A DNA stretch of 64,000 nucleotides from Actimicrobium sp047621345 (GCA_047621345.1 JBLHLW010000002.1:54936-118935); one strand, 5' to 3'; counted from the stretch's first letter, positions 51,053 to 60,659 are shown. A program made the numbers and translations. The notes: generated by a model not told the origin, from the sequence alone.

Positions 51053-52217
51053 TTTCGGCTCCGTAAGAAGCTGTTGGTGCCAGAATCGCAGCGATCCGTT
51101 GCGCCGCATTGCCGTCGCCGAATGGGCTACGACTGAGCTGCATCAGCCGGTAGGCACTCTTGTCTTCAAGCAGACGTTTCGCCTGTCGGCAGATTTCGGC
51201 GACATAAGTGCCGACCAGCACGGCGCCGCCTGCTTCGACAAGCTCCTGACGCTCGGTGCTCGTACGGGCGATCAGGACGGGTTTTGCAAGTGCCGATGCT
51301 TCCTCCTGAATGCCGCCGGAGTCGGTCAATGTGAAATGACAGCGTATCAGCAAATCGATCAACGCCGGATAGTCGAGCGGATCGGTTAAGCAGATGCGGT
51401 CTCTGACGCAGGACGGTAGTGCCAAGATTTCGCGCTCGACATCACTGCGCACGGTTGGGTTTGGATGGACTGGCCACAGCACAACGACGCCATCATGTTG
51501 GGTGACGATGGCGCCGGCAGCTTGCGCAATCTGGCGTATTGGTGCGCCCCAGTTTTCGCGACGGTGCGCCGTGATCAGGATCAGACGGTCCTCGCGATGC
51601 TGGCGCAAGAAGGTGCGGGCGTTCTCCGGGAGGGCCGGGTTGTTTTCGCAGGAGGCGTTTTGCAGGCGGTCGCGGGTCCACAGTGCTGCATCGATGACGG
51701 TATTACCAACCATGAAAATGGACTCGCTGGCGATATTTTCGCGGCGTAGGTTCGCGCGTGCTTGTTCGGTTGGCGGGAAATGCCAACGAGCGAGCCGACC
51801 GATTAGTTCGCGATTTTTTTCTTCTGGAAAGGGGTCGCGCTGATGCGTCCGCAAACCGGCTTCGACATGAGCGACCGGGATGTCGTCGTAATAGCCGGTC
51901 AATGCACCGACGAATGCAGAACTAGTATCGCCCTGCACCAGAATGACATCGGGTTTCAGTGATCGTACTGCGGCTGCGAGGCCGTCTGTGAGTGCTGACG
52001 TCAGGTGAGCCAGCGCTGGCGACTTGCGCTTCAAGTCGATGACGATGTCTGGTGGCATGTCGAAGAACCGGTAGAGTTCGTGGGCAACGGCCTCATGCTG
52101 ACCGGTATGAATAATTTGTACACGCTGTCCGCGCGCTTGAAGCGCCTTGTAGACGGGGGCCATTTTGATGATCTCTGGACGGGTCCCTAGGCAAGTAAGA
52201 AAAGTCTTTTTTTGCAT
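51042..52217 (-). CDS. wecB: UDP-N-acetylglucosamine 2-epimerase (non-hydrolysing)
   Basis: 391 residues from ATG at 52217; the frame upstream to 52319 starts with a TTG and lacks homology. Motifs: TCLGTRPEIIKMAPVYKAL, QGDTSSAFVGALTGYYDDIPVAHVEAGLRT, ITAHRRENWG and LTDSGGIQEEAS. It makes UDP-ManNAc from UDP-GlcNAc. Its presence in a locus with a GT2 synthase implies a ManNAc- or ManNAcA-containing polymer, though no dehydrogenase (WecC) gene is adjacent. The 277-bp gap upstream probably holds its own promoter. Confidence 0.95.
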   Translation of the reverse strand: MQKKTFLTCLGTRPEIIKMAPVYKALQARGQRVQIIHTGQHEAVAHELYRFFDMPPDIVIDLKRKSPALAHLTSALTDGLAAAVRSLKPDVILVQGDTSSAFVGALTGYYDDIPVAHVEAGLRTHQRDPFPEEKNRELIGRLARWHFPPTEQARANLRRENIASESIFMVGNTVIDAALWTRDRLQNASCENNPALPENARTFLRQHREDRLILITAHRRENWGAPIRQIAQAAGAIVTQHDGVVVLWPVHPNPTVRSDVEREILALPSCVRDRICLTDPLDYPALIDLLIRCHFTLTDSGGIQEEASALAKPVLIARTSTERQELVEAGGAVLVGTYVAEICRQAKRLLEDKSAYRLMQLSRSPFGDGNAAQRIAAILAPTASYGAEIAC

Positions 52218-52494
52218 GAGTAAAAAGAATGCTTTTGTTTTGGTTGTAATGGAAAGTCGATACCCGAATACCCGGACTTCACCAGCCTCCATGCGTGACC
52301 GCGTGACGCGTGAAGCCAAGTTGCAAAGGTAATGTCGGAGGATGACTTGCGAGTAGCGGGACGAGTTTTTTTGGTCCTGCGCTTTTATAACATTGGGGTT
52401 TTTTGCTCTATTTGATAAAAATCATCTTGACTCTCTGTCCATTGAAAGCGGGCACACAAAGTTTGCGCCGCGTCTTTAATTCAGGGGGCGGTCA

Positions 52495-53481
52495 TCAATT
52501 GCATGTCCTATTTGCAGTGGCAGGTTTGAGTCCTTTGCTTTGAAGAATCTGTGCAACGACTTCATCAGTGACGGTCCAGTGACCGGTTCGCTGATAGGGC
52601 AGTGCTTCGCGCAGCCAGCATTGCGCCGAGGTCTTGTCGTTCTGTTTCATGGCAACGTAGGCGATTAATCCCCAGGCGTAGTCATGGCTGACCTGCTTGA
52701 GCCAGAGCGCGCGGTGCTGTTTCATCCATGTACGGTAATAGCTGCCGGCATCGGTGGGCAACAACGGAAAATCAACGAGCAGGGGGAAAATTTGGGCGAC
52801 ATGATCCGGATAAAATGCTGCCGTGGCAGTCTTCTGTTCGGGTTGGGTTGACACCAGAAAACGTCGTGATTGTGCATCCCAGAAGGTATTGCTGATCGCT
52901 TGGGCGAATTTTTTCGCACTCTGATTTGCTCCTGGTCCTACTCGTGTTGACTGGTAGGACCATACTTCCAGGTTGTCCATAAATAACCCATGCTGGAAGG
53001 TTGGCGACACCAAATAGACGCCGCGTCTTTTATCGATCAGGGTCTCTAGCGTTTTGGTGGCGGCATCGTGACTTTTGCGCAAGATCGGCTGGGAGACAAG
53101 TTGTGCAGGCATCGTTTCGAGGAGTTTGAGCCACATCGCGAGCAATGCGTCATCTGCATCTGCCTCCCGGCAACCGAGCCAGATAGGTCCTGTGCGGCAG
53201 AAGCGATCAAAGCTGCCGTCAAGACGTTGGCGAGCAGTCAGCCAGGTGATCCATCTCGACGCATAGGCAGAAATGTCGAAACCATTTTCCTGAGCCAGCA
53301 GTAGCGCCTGTAAGGTGAAATACGGATCGATGACATTGCCGGTTTCGAGGATCATGATGGCGCCCGAATCGTCCGCAAATCCTCTCAGATTTAGTACTGG
53401 CGCTGCGGGTAATGCGACAGGAAATACCAGTAAAAGCCACGTGAGCGCAGACTTTCGCCATCGTCGTATCAAGGCTCCCAT
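52495..53481 (-). CDS. Secreted alpha/alpha-toroid-like protein, possible polysaccharide-active enzyme
   Basis: 328 residues with a signal peptide (WLLLVFPVALPAAP). The body is helical, with repeating patterns such as DPYFTLQALLLAQENGFDISAYASRWITWL, ADADDALLAMWLKLLE and HDYAWGLIAYVAMKQND. This resembles six-hairpin glycosidase-like toroids, which include polysaccharide lyases and hydrolases. Acidic residues in RQRLDGSFDRF and EADADD could be catalytic. I do not recognise an exact family. It overlaps the bactofilin-like gene by 13 bp, so it belongs to the same operon. Confidence 0.6.
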   Translation of the reverse strand: MGALIRRWRKSALTWLLLVFPVALPAAPVLNLRGFADDSGAIMILETGNVIDPYFTLQALLLAQENGFDISAYASRWITWLTARQRLDGSFDRFCRTGPIWLGCREADADDALLAMWLKLLETMPAQLVSQPILRKSHDAATKTLETLIDKRRGVYLVSPTFQHGLFMDNLEVWSYQSTRVGPGANQSAKKFAQAISNTFWDAQSRRFLVSTQPEQKTATAAFYPDHVAQIFPLLVDFPLLPTDAGSYYRTWMKQHRALWLKQVSHDYAWGLIAYVAMKQNDKTSAQCWLREALPYQRTGHWTVTDEVVAQILQSKGLKPATANRTCN

Positions 53482-54503
53482 ACAACCCCGGCTTTTCTTG
53501 CCCAGATGGTTCCGTGCACGATCGCACCGGATTGCGCGATGAGGTTGTCTGCGCTGATAGTGGTCGGTGCATCAATGCGGCCTATCTTTGCTCCGCTGCC
53601 CAGAACGATGTCGGTTTCGGAGATGAGAGGTCCCGCCACGCTGACATGATCGTGCAACTCGATGTGGTCTTCGCAGATCAGCGAGCCGGTGATCTGTGCG
53701 AATCGGCCGACTTGCACCGCGTTGCGCGCCTTGACATTGCCGTCGACGATGGTGTGATGGCCTATCGTCAGGTTTCCCGTGACGATTAACGATCCTGTGT
53801 AGATGGTGCCATCGGCCAGTCGGCAGTCTCCTTTGACTAGTGTCAGTGCGTCGGTACGACGGATTGCGCCTGGTAAGTCATTGAGGCTTGCTGGCAAATG
53901 ATTTGCAAGTTTTGGGGTGATCCTGATTTCTGTCGTCCTCAGTCCCAGATGGATCACTGGAGCACTGAGTCTTTCGAAGCAGCAGCGGTTGGCAAGTTCA
54001 ATGCTGACGACCGAAGACAGGCGACGTAGACTGACACACCCTTTGCCCAGTCTGATCGGTCCATCGGCATGGCCCCACTCAAGGATTTCGCCGTTGGCAC
54101 CCAGTCGTAGCATTCCGTGCGTCAGGACGCTGGTTAGGCTGCTATTGATGCCACAGTCGAAGTCGCCGTGCAGGTAGAGCGGACGGTTGCAGCGGACCGG
54201 TGTATCAGAGCAGACAGCATCAAGCCCGATCAGTGGTCGCGTGCCATCCATCCATTTCATCTGCTCCGGCGGACCATCGACGTAGTCAAATTTGCTTTCG
54301 CTGCGCTCGGCGGCGATATCGGTGAGTGCGTCATTGCGAAACTGACGTGTGAAATAGTCGATTTCACTGGCGTACTCGAGTGATATTGGTAGCGGCGAAC
54401 AGTCCTTGGGCACACGCCATTCGCTCACTGCGGGTATGAACGGCAGTGTCAGTATGGCAAGGCACAGGACGCAGAACAGGTATAGGGCAAAGGTTGAATT
54501 CAT
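53469..54503 (-). CDS. Bactofilin-like / polymer-forming beta-helix protein
   Basis: 344 residues. A single N-terminal membrane segment (FALYLFCVLCLAILTLPFIP) is followed by a ~190-residue region with scattered motifs. A C-terminal right- or left-handed beta-helix follows (about 230-340: DGTIYTGSLIVTGNLTIGHHTI, VDGNVKARNAVQVGRFAQITG, LICEDHIELHDHVSVAGPLI). The Gly/Ile-rich repeats resemble bactofilins and hexapeptide repeat proteins. It may scaffold the synthase. It lies 2 bp downstream of the GT2 gene and overlaps the next by 13 bp. Confidence 0.6.
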   Translation of the reverse strand: MNSTFALYLFCVLCLAILTLPFIPAVSEWRVPKDCSPLPISLEYASEIDYFTRQFRNDALTDIAAERSESKFDYVDGPPEQMKWMDGTRPLIGLDAVCSDTPVRCNRPLYLHGDFDCGINSSLTSVLTHGMLRLGANGEILEWGHADGPIRLGKGCVSLRRLSSVVSIELANRCCFERLSAPVIHLGLRTTEIRITPKLANHLPASLNDLPGAIRRTDALTLVKGDCRLADGTIYTGSLIVTGNLTIGHHTIVDGNVKARNAVQVGRFAQITGSLICEDHIELHDHVSVAGPLISETDIVLGSGAKIGRIDAPTTISADNLIAQSGAIVHGTIWARKAGVVWEP

Positions 54504-54505
54504 GA

Positions 54506-56071
54506 TCAGGGTATCGGTGGTTGGCGATAGCGCACGGTTTTATCCCATACCATGTCTCGTTTGAAGAGCCAGTCGACAAACAGACTCCAGGTGGCGTGGG
54601 ATATCGCAACCAAGCTGATGAAAAAACACAGCAGATTGAACGGCAGCAGGCGCAGTCGTTGGCGATTGCCATCGAGCAATACCGCGATGGCAATCTCGAA
54701 AAAAGCAGCGAAATTACCTAGTGTGCTGAAGGCCATCAGGGTAAAAGCGGGGAGGAGCCGATTTAGTAGCGAACCAGCATTGGCGAAATACAGGGCTAGA
54801 ACGATGAACCAGCCAGTCAGTAGTAGCAGCGGGACGATAAAAACCAGTAGCAGCAGCATGCCGTCGACGCGCTCGCGTACGCTGAGGTAGGGGCTGGTCA
54901 GGAATCGATACCAGTACCGGACCATGACCTGGTTATGCCCCTTGGCCCAGCGCATGACTTGCTTGATCCGTACCGCCCAGTCTTCAGGGACTTCTTCGTA
55001 ACATTCGGAGCGATTGGTGTAGACGGTCTTCCAGCCATTGAGCATCAAGCGATAGGTGATGTCGGTATCTTCGGCGAGGATGTCGTCGTGCCAGCCGCCC
55101 ACTGCGCGCACTGCCGAGCAGCGTACGCCGCCGACCGTGCCGCCATATTGCGGTAGCAGGCGCAGATTCATACGGGCTTGCTGGTCGACCTGGTAGCCGC
55201 CGGAACGTTCCAGATCAAGCATGCGGGTGAGCAGGTTGGTGCCAGCGTTCATCGGTACCACCCGGCCCATTACTGCGCCGACTTCCGGGTCGAAAAACGG
55301 TGCGACCAGCTGCTTGAGCAAGCCACGGCCGGGCACGTAATCAGCATCAAAGATGATGACGATATCGCCGTCGACGGTCACCAGAGCGTCTTTTAGTGCA
55401 GCGGCTTTGCCCGCTTTGCCGGTAAGTCGATGAAACGGCGTGATACGACCGGGATAGCCGATGGCATAGCTGTCGATGATGTCACGTGTGCGATCGAGCG
55501 AGCGGTCGTTGACCGGCACGATTTTGAGTTTGTCGGTCGGATAGTTGGTGTCGAGAAGGGCTTCGATGCAGCCGGCGATCACTTTTTCTTCATTGTGGGC
55601 AGCAATGAACACCGTGATCATTGGCCAGTTTGCCTGATCGATGTCGATGTAAGGATGGCGTTGCTTGCCAAACAATCTGCTGATCGTGAAGATGAAGTGG
55701 CGCACGCCATAGAGCGCCATGATCAGCACGATGATGAACAACAGTGCGGCCATCAGTGAGACGAGCGGTCGGTCGGTGATGGTGGGCATCGCGTCTCCGA
55801 TAGCGATGGAACGTGCTGGCAGACTATCGATATTGTTGAGGTTAATGAAGCTATCTTCGGATTGTTCAAGTCCCTGTGCCAGACTGGCCGGGCTATCCGT
55901 AACCGCAGCCAGTTGTTCTGCACTGGGTAGGGTTGCTTGAATTGGAGATGGTAGTGCGCCTGCCGGTGATGATGGTATTTGTGCCTGCAATGGCAAGATG
56001 ATCAGGAGTGCGGACAGCGTGACAAGCACGCGCGCAGATCGGACCCGGCGGGTATCGGAGTTGAGGTGCAT
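54506..56071 (-). CDS. Processive GT2-family polysaccharide synthase
   Basis: 521 residues. A GT-A glycosyltransferase 2 core (about 145-380) has the nucleotide-sugar motif VFIAAHNEE, the metal-binding FDADY (241-245), the catalytic AEDTD (333-337) and the processive-synthase motif QVMRW (371-375). One membrane helix precedes the core (105-125) and three to four follow it, as in PgaC, HasA and BcsA. Unusually, residues 1-100 form a signal-like helix plus a ~75-residue periplasmic Pro/Ser-rich stretch not found in PgaC. First gene of the exopolysaccharide locus. Confidence 0.88.
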   Translation of the reverse strand: MHLNSDTRRVRSARVLVTLSALLIILPLQAQIPSSPAGALPSPIQATLPSAEQLAAVTDSPASLAQGLEQSEDSFINLNNIDSLPARSIAIGDAMPTITDRPLVSLMAALLFIIVLIMALYGVRHFIFTISRLFGKQRHPYIDIDQANWPMITVFIAAHNEEKVIAGCIEALLDTNYPTDKLKIVPVNDRSLDRTRDIIDSYAIGYPGRITPFHRLTGKAGKAAALKDALVTVDGDIVIIFDADYVPGRGLLKQLVAPFFDPEVGAVMGRVVPMNAGTNLLTRMLDLERSGGYQVDQQARMNLRLLPQYGGTVGGVRCSAVRAVGGWHDDILAEDTDITYRLMLNGWKTVYTNRSECYEEVPEDWAVRIKQVMRWAKGHNQVMVRYWYRFLTSPYLSVRERVDGMLLLLVFIVPLLLLTGWFIVLALYFANAGSLLNRLLPAFTLMAFSTLGNFAAFFEIAIAVLLDGNRQRLRLLPFNLLCFFISLVAISHATWSLFVDWLFKRDMVWDKTVRYRQPPIP

Positions 56072-56289
56072 GGTTACGCTTCCCTGAATATTTTTTGACG
56101 AAACGGGTTTCGGCTCCTGTCCGCGTCGTATGACGGACTACTTGATGCAAGGCCCAAACGTAGGAAAAGTGTATGCGGCGGATGGCCGTATCCCTTGACA
56201 ATCAACAAACGATCTAGAAAGACAGGAAGAACCGGCAAGCCGGATGCAGAGACTAGCGCTCAGAGCAAGAAGTGTGGGTTGGGTGCGGG

Positions 56290-57603
56290 CTAGCCGTCTC
56301 GAGCCAGCAACGCCCGGGCGGCGGCCACTCCGCTGCGTACGGCGGACTCGATGGTGGCTGGATAGGTACTGGCGGTGTAGTCGCCGGCCAGCATCAGGCC
56401 GGCGAGCGCGGTGTCGGTAGACGGACGTAGCAGACCCGGCGCGCAACTGAACGTCGCGCGCTTTTCGGAAATTACCTGGCTCCATATCGGTATGGTCAGT
56501 TCGGATCGCGAAAATGCCTGCGCCAGTTGCTGTGCAACGGCACTTGCCAGCGTAGTCTTGCCTGCTGCGATGGCTTCTGTTGAAGCACTGACGACGACCG
56601 CAAAGAGACCCTGATGGCGTGCATCAAGTTGACCGCGATCGAACACGAACTGTCCCCAGCGCTGCTGCTGAGGGTCATCGATCAGCGCGTGGAATGGTGC
56701 CGGTAGCTGGCGATCGGGGGGATATTGCAAATAGCAGGTTGTGATCGGCTCATAGGTCAAAGCCCGTAGAGCGCTGACATCGGTCAACGGGGTCAGCAAC
56801 ATGGTGGCGTTATCGATGTCGGTAGCCAGCACAATCTCGTCGGCATGATGCAGCGCGCCGTTACTGGAGAGCTGCCAACCCCGGTCTTGCCGGGTTAGGG
56901 CGGTGATGCGGATACCGGTCTGCACGCGACCATGGTGCTGCTCGACAAAGTGCACAGCCTGATTCGGAAATAGGCTACTGAGGTCGCAGCGCGGCAGCAG
57001 CATGTCGGAGTCGGACCGGCGGGCACCCAGGCTGTCTTTCAGCACATTTAAGAATACTTGAGCCGAGGCCCGTTCCGGTGGTGTGTTCAGCGCAGCGATG
57101 CACAGTGGGCGCCACATTAGCTGGACCAGCGTTGCGGTTTGATCGAAGCGGGCAAGTAATTCCGTGACACTGCAATCCGTATTGAGCCGCCAGTCCATCC
57201 AGCGCGCCGCCGACGAAAAGCGCATCAGCGCCAGCTTGTCAGCGCGGGTCAGTCCACTCGCGCGCCACAGGGCGACGATCAAGTGCAGTGGTGCTGGCAA
57301 GGCAGGGGCAACGAAATCCATGCCAGTCCCCGACGGGTAACGCATTTGCAAAGGCAGGCGCAATAGCGCCGTGTCCGGATCGATACCCACCTGGCGCATC
57401 AGGCGCAGTGACTCGCGATAGGCGCCAAGCAGGATGTGCTGGCCGTTGTCAAGCGACAGGCCCTTGAGGTTAACCTGACGCGCCCGCCCGCCCAGCGTAC
57501 GTGCCGCCTCGAAGAGCGTAACGCTGCGCCCGGCCGCAGCCAGTTCGACGGCGGCGGCGCAGCCAGCCCAGCCAGCACCGATGACGGCAGTCTGTATCGT
57601 CAT
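56290..57603 (-). CDS. hpnE: Hydroxysqualene dehydroxylase HpnE
   Basis: 437-residue FAD-dependent amine-oxidase-like protein. The dinucleotide-binding motif is VIGAGWAGCAAAVELAAAG, then LFEAARTLGGRAR, and the C-terminal FAD motif is LAGDYTASTYPATIESAVRSG. In the HpnCDE pathway it reduces hydroxysqualene to squalene. It starts 7 bp after hpnD. No squalene-hopene cyclase lies in the window. Confidence 0.93.
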   Translation of the reverse strand: MTIQTAVIGAGWAGCAAAVELAAAGRSVTLFEAARTLGGRARQVNLKGLSLDNGQHILLGAYRESLRLMRQVGIDPDTALLRLPLQMRYPSGTGMDFVAPALPAPLHLIVALWRASGLTRADKLALMRFSSAARWMDWRLNTDCSVTELLARFDQTATLVQLMWRPLCIAALNTPPERASAQVFLNVLKDSLGARRSDSDMLLPRCDLSSLFPNQAVHFVEQHHGRVQTGIRITALTRQDRGWQLSSNGALHHADEIVLATDIDNATMLLTPLTDVSALRALTYEPITTCYLQYPPDRQLPAPFHALIDDPQQQRWGQFVFDRGQLDARHQGLFAVVVSASTEAIAAGKTTLASAVAQQLAQAFSRSELTIPIWSQVISEKRATFSCAPGLLRPSTDTALAGLMLAGDYTASTYPATIESAVRSGVAAARALLARDG

Positions 57604-57610
57604 CAGGTGG

Positions 57611-58444
57611 TCATCCGCGAATGTAGGTGCGCCACGCCAGCCATAGTTTGCGGATTGGCGTGAGCGAGATACGCTGGTTCAGCACATGGAAGCCATCGTG
57701 TTCGATTTCCGACAGCAGCGCGCGGTAGATCGCTGACATCATCAGACCCGGTCGCTGGCTGCGCCTGTCGGCTGCCGGTAGCAGCGCGAATGCCTCGTCG
57801 TAGGCGGTCTGGGCCCGCCGGACCTGAAAGCGCATCAGGTTTTCGAACTGGTCGTTGTGACGCGCATTAAGCAAGTCGGCTGCGGTCACGCCAAATTGCT
57901 GCAATTCATTGACTGGCAGGTAGATGCGACCGATACGGGCGTCTTCACCGACGTCGCGGATGATGTTGGTCAACTGGAATGCCAAGCCAAGTTTTTCGGC
58001 GTATTGCAGAGTTTGCTTGTCGGTGTAGCCAAAAATGCTGGCCGACAGGATGCCGACCACGCCGGCGACATGCCAGCAGTACCGCTGTAATCCGATGTAG
58101 TCGAGGTAGCGGGTCTGATCCAGGTCCATTTCCATGCCGTCGATGATGGCGAGTAAGTGCTGGCCATCGAGATGGTAGGTTGCCATGTGCGGTTGCAATG
58201 CCAGTGTTACCGGATGGGTCGGTGTGCCGGCCAGCATTGCGCCGATTTCGCTGCGCCACCAGTGCAGCTTGGTACGGGCGATGCCGACATCGGTGCATTC
58301 GTCGACGGTATCGTCGACCTCACGGCAAAAAGCATACAGCGCCGTGATCGCTCGCCGGCGTTCTGTTGGCAGGAATAAAAAGCTGTAATAAAAGCTGGAG
58401 CCACTTTGTGCGGCCTTCTGTTGACAGTACTCGTCTGGAGACAT
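57611..58444 (-). CDS. hpnD: Presqualene diphosphate synthase HpnD
   Basis: 277 residues of the squalene/phytoene synthase family. Both Asp-rich motifs are present: REVDDTVDEC and NIIRDVGEDAR. SSFYYSFLFLPTERRRAITALYAFCR is the typical start. It condenses two farnesyl diphosphates to presqualene diphosphate. It is 82 bp downstream of hpnC and 7 bp upstream of hpnE. Confidence 0.94.
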   Translation of the reverse strand: MSPDEYCQQKAAQSGSSFYYSFLFLPTERRRAITALYAFCREVDDTVDECTDVGIARTKLHWWRSEIGAMLAGTPTHPVTLALQPHMATYHLDGQHLLAIIDGMEMDLDQTRYLDYIGLQRYCWHVAGVVGILSASIFGYTDKQTLQYAEKLGLAFQLTNIIRDVGEDARIGRIYLPVNELQQFGVTAADLLNARHNDQFENLMRFQVRRAQTAYDEAFALLPAADRRSQRPGLMMSAIYRALLSEIEHDGFHVLNQRISLTPIRKLWLAWRTYIRG

Positions 58445-58526
58445 GGATGCGCCGGGCAGGAATCGAAGCCGCTATGCTAGCCGAGAGCGTCGTTACCGAC
58501 AAACCTTATGTCGGTAGCCCCAGTAT

Positions 58527-59336
58527 TTACATCCGCAGTGCGCGCCACAGCAGACGCAGATAGTCGGCCTTGCGCAGCTTCGGACGCTGCCGAAAGACAT
58601 CATAATCGACCGCCTCAATCGCGGCGAGAATATGCAGGCCGCCTTGTACCACTAGCCGCAATTCCCAGCCAATCCGGCCCGGCAAACGCAAGGCCAGCGG
58701 CGCGCCGGCCAAGAGCAGGGCGCGTGCTCGATCGATTTCGAAGGCCATCAACTGTCGCCACGCCTCATCGACCCGCTGTTCGTCAAGGTGGGTTTCGTTG
58801 ACCCCAAAACGGATCAGGTCCTCAAGCGGTAAATAGATGCGGGACTTTTGCCAGTCGATGGCGACGTCCTGCCAGAAGTTGATCAACTGTAATGCGCTGC
58901 AAATGGCATCCGATTGGGCCAGATTGCGCGCGTCGGCAGCGCCATACAAGTGCAGCATCAGCGCGCCGACCGGATTGGCTGAGCGGCGACAGTAATCAAG
59001 CAATGTCGTGAAATCGGCATAGCGTGTCGTGACGACATCTTGCCGGAACGCCGATAGCAAGTCGCGCATCGGAAGCAATGGTAATTGCCATTCAAGCACG
59101 ATGCGGTGGAGCTTGCGAAACATCGGTGCGGCCGGCACGCCGCCTGCAGCGATAAGGTCAAGTTGTATTTCGTAAGCATCGAGTGCAGCGATACGCTCGT
59201 CCGGGCTGGCATCGCCTTCGTCGGCGATGTCATCGGCGCTGCGGGCGAAGGCATAAATCGCTTCGACGGCCGGACGCAATCGGGCCGGTAGCAAAATCGA
59301 GGCAACCGGAAAATTTTCGTAATGATCGACGGCCAT
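58527..59336 (-). CDS. hpnC: Hydroxysqualene synthase HpnC
   Basis: 269 residues from ATG at 59336; the upstream frame to 59441 lacks homology. It has Asp-rich motifs SADDIADEGD and NFWQDVAIDW, and starts AVDHYENFPVASILLPARLRPAVEAIYAFAR. It converts presqualene diphosphate to hydroxysqualene, and HpnE then yields squalene. First gene of the hpnC-hpnD-hpnE operon; diverges from the RND efflux genes over ~170 bp. Confidence 0.94.
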   Translation of the reverse strand: MAVDHYENFPVASILLPARLRPAVEAIYAFARSADDIADEGDASPDERIAALDAYEIQLDLIAAGGVPAAPMFRKLHRIVLEWQLPLLPMRDLLSAFRQDVVTTRYADFTTLLDYCRRSANPVGALMLHLYGAADARNLAQSDAICSALQLINFWQDVAIDWQKSRIYLPLEDLIRFGVNETHLDEQRVDEAWRQLMAFEIDRARALLLAGAPLALRLPGRIGWELRLVVQGGLHILAAIEAVDYDVFRQRPKLRKADYLRLLWRALRM

Positions 59337-59507
59337 GCAGGTGTTCTCCAGGCCAAAAAAGTGTTTAAAACAAGCGGTCAGACTTTTTTGATAATTAATA
59401 ACCGATTGGTCAGTAATTGTTTTAAGCTCCAAGCGGTACAAGAAATACTGGCAAAAATTCTCTTGGTCAGTACTTCTTTTTCAGCTCGCATCATAAAGGA
59501 AAGCACC

Positions 59508-60659
59508 TTGGTCTCCCGTATCCATTCTTATCGTTTCCCTGTCGCGCCGATGACTTCGGTCGTGCTTACGCTGGTTTTGCTCGTCGCCTGTTCCAAACCA
59601 GTCGAAAAGACGGAAGATATCCGACCTGTGCGAGCCATGAAGTTGGCCGCCGCCGACGCAGAGTCCCGGGCGGAGTTTTCCGGTGATATCCGACCGCGCA
59701 TCGAATCTCGTCTCGGCTTTCGAGTTGGCGGCAAGATCGTTTCCCGCAAGGTCGAGGTGGGTAGCCTGGTCAAGCGCGGACAGGTGCTGATGCAGCTTGA
59801 CCCGCAGGACTTGCAATTGGCGCAACTGCAGACGGCCGCCGCGTTGAAGGCGGCGCAAAGTAACCGCGATTTGGCCAGGGCCGAGCAACAACGTTACGAA
59901 GATTTACGGGCCCGTAATTTTGTTAGTCAGGCTGTGCTGGATGCCAAGCAAACCGTTTTTCAGGCGGCACAGGCTAGCGTTGACCAAGCTACTGCCGCAG
60001 CCCGTAATCAAGCGAATCAAACTGGCTACACCACGCTGGTTTCGGATGCCGATGGTGTCGTTACTGGCATCGATGCCGAAACCGGCCAAGTGGTCGCCGC
60101 CGGTACCCCGGTGGTGCGTGTTGCACAAACGCGCGATAAAGACGTTGTTATTGGTATTCCAGAGGATCAAGTGGCCCTGTTGCGGCAAGTGAGCGATATC
60201 CGTGTCCACGTCTGGGCTGACCCTGGGAAGATCATTGAGGGAAAGTTGCGCGAGTTGTCGCCAATGGCTGATCCTGTCTCGCGCACGTTCACCGCCCGTA
60301 TTGCCTTGCCGGCCGAGGCGACTCAGGTGCGACTTGGCATGACGGCCTACGTCACGTTTGTCAGTCGTATCCCGCAAACGATGATCCGTGTTCCGCTCAA
60401 TGCACTGGTGCGCGACAAGTCGACCAGCGCCGTCTGGGTGATCGAAGGGGGCGTTGTCAAGCTGGTGCCAGTACAAATTTCCGGCCCCGCTGGCAACGAC
60501 ATCTTGCTCGCCGGTGGCGTGACAGCTGGCCAGACCATCGTCACGGCAGGTGTCAACTTGCTCAAGCCAGGCCAGAAAGTCACCATCCTCAACGATGACC
60601 TCGCGGTACGCGATGCTGCCTTGCAATCGGCTGGAAAATCGGCCGGAGTTACCAAATGA
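59508..60659 (+). CDS. RND efflux periplasmic adaptor (membrane fusion lipoprotein)
   Basis: 383 residues from a TTG at 59508 with AAGGA upstream; an ATG at 59550 is the alternative. The lipoprotein signal ends LTLVLLVACSKP with the lipobox Cys. Adaptor domains follow: FSGDIRPRIESRLGFRVGGKIVSRKVEVGSLVKRGQ (barrel and lipoyl), an alpha-hairpin (LKAAQSNRDLARAEQQRYEDL), and the beta-barrel and proximal domains to GQKVTILN. It bridges the RND pump to an outer-membrane channel, which is not encoded here. It overlaps the pump gene by 4 bp. Confidence 0.92.
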   Translation: MVSRIHSYRFPVAPMTSVVLTLVLLVACSKPVEKTEDIRPVRAMKLAAADAESRAEFSGDIRPRIESRLGFRVGGKIVSRKVEVGSLVKRGQVLMQLDPQDLQLAQLQTAAALKAAQSNRDLARAEQQRYEDLRARNFVSQAVLDAKQTVFQAAQASVDQATAAARNQANQTGYTTLVSDADGVVTGIDAETGQVVAAGTPVVRVAQTRDKDVVIGIPEDQVALLRQVSDIRVHVWADPGKIIEGKLRELSPMADPVSRTFTARIALPAEATQVRLGMTAYVTFVSRIPQTMIRVPLNALVRDKSTSAVWVIEGGVVKLVPVQISGPAGNDILLAGGVTAGQTIVTAGVNLLKPGQKVTILNDDLAVRDAALQSAGKSAGVTK

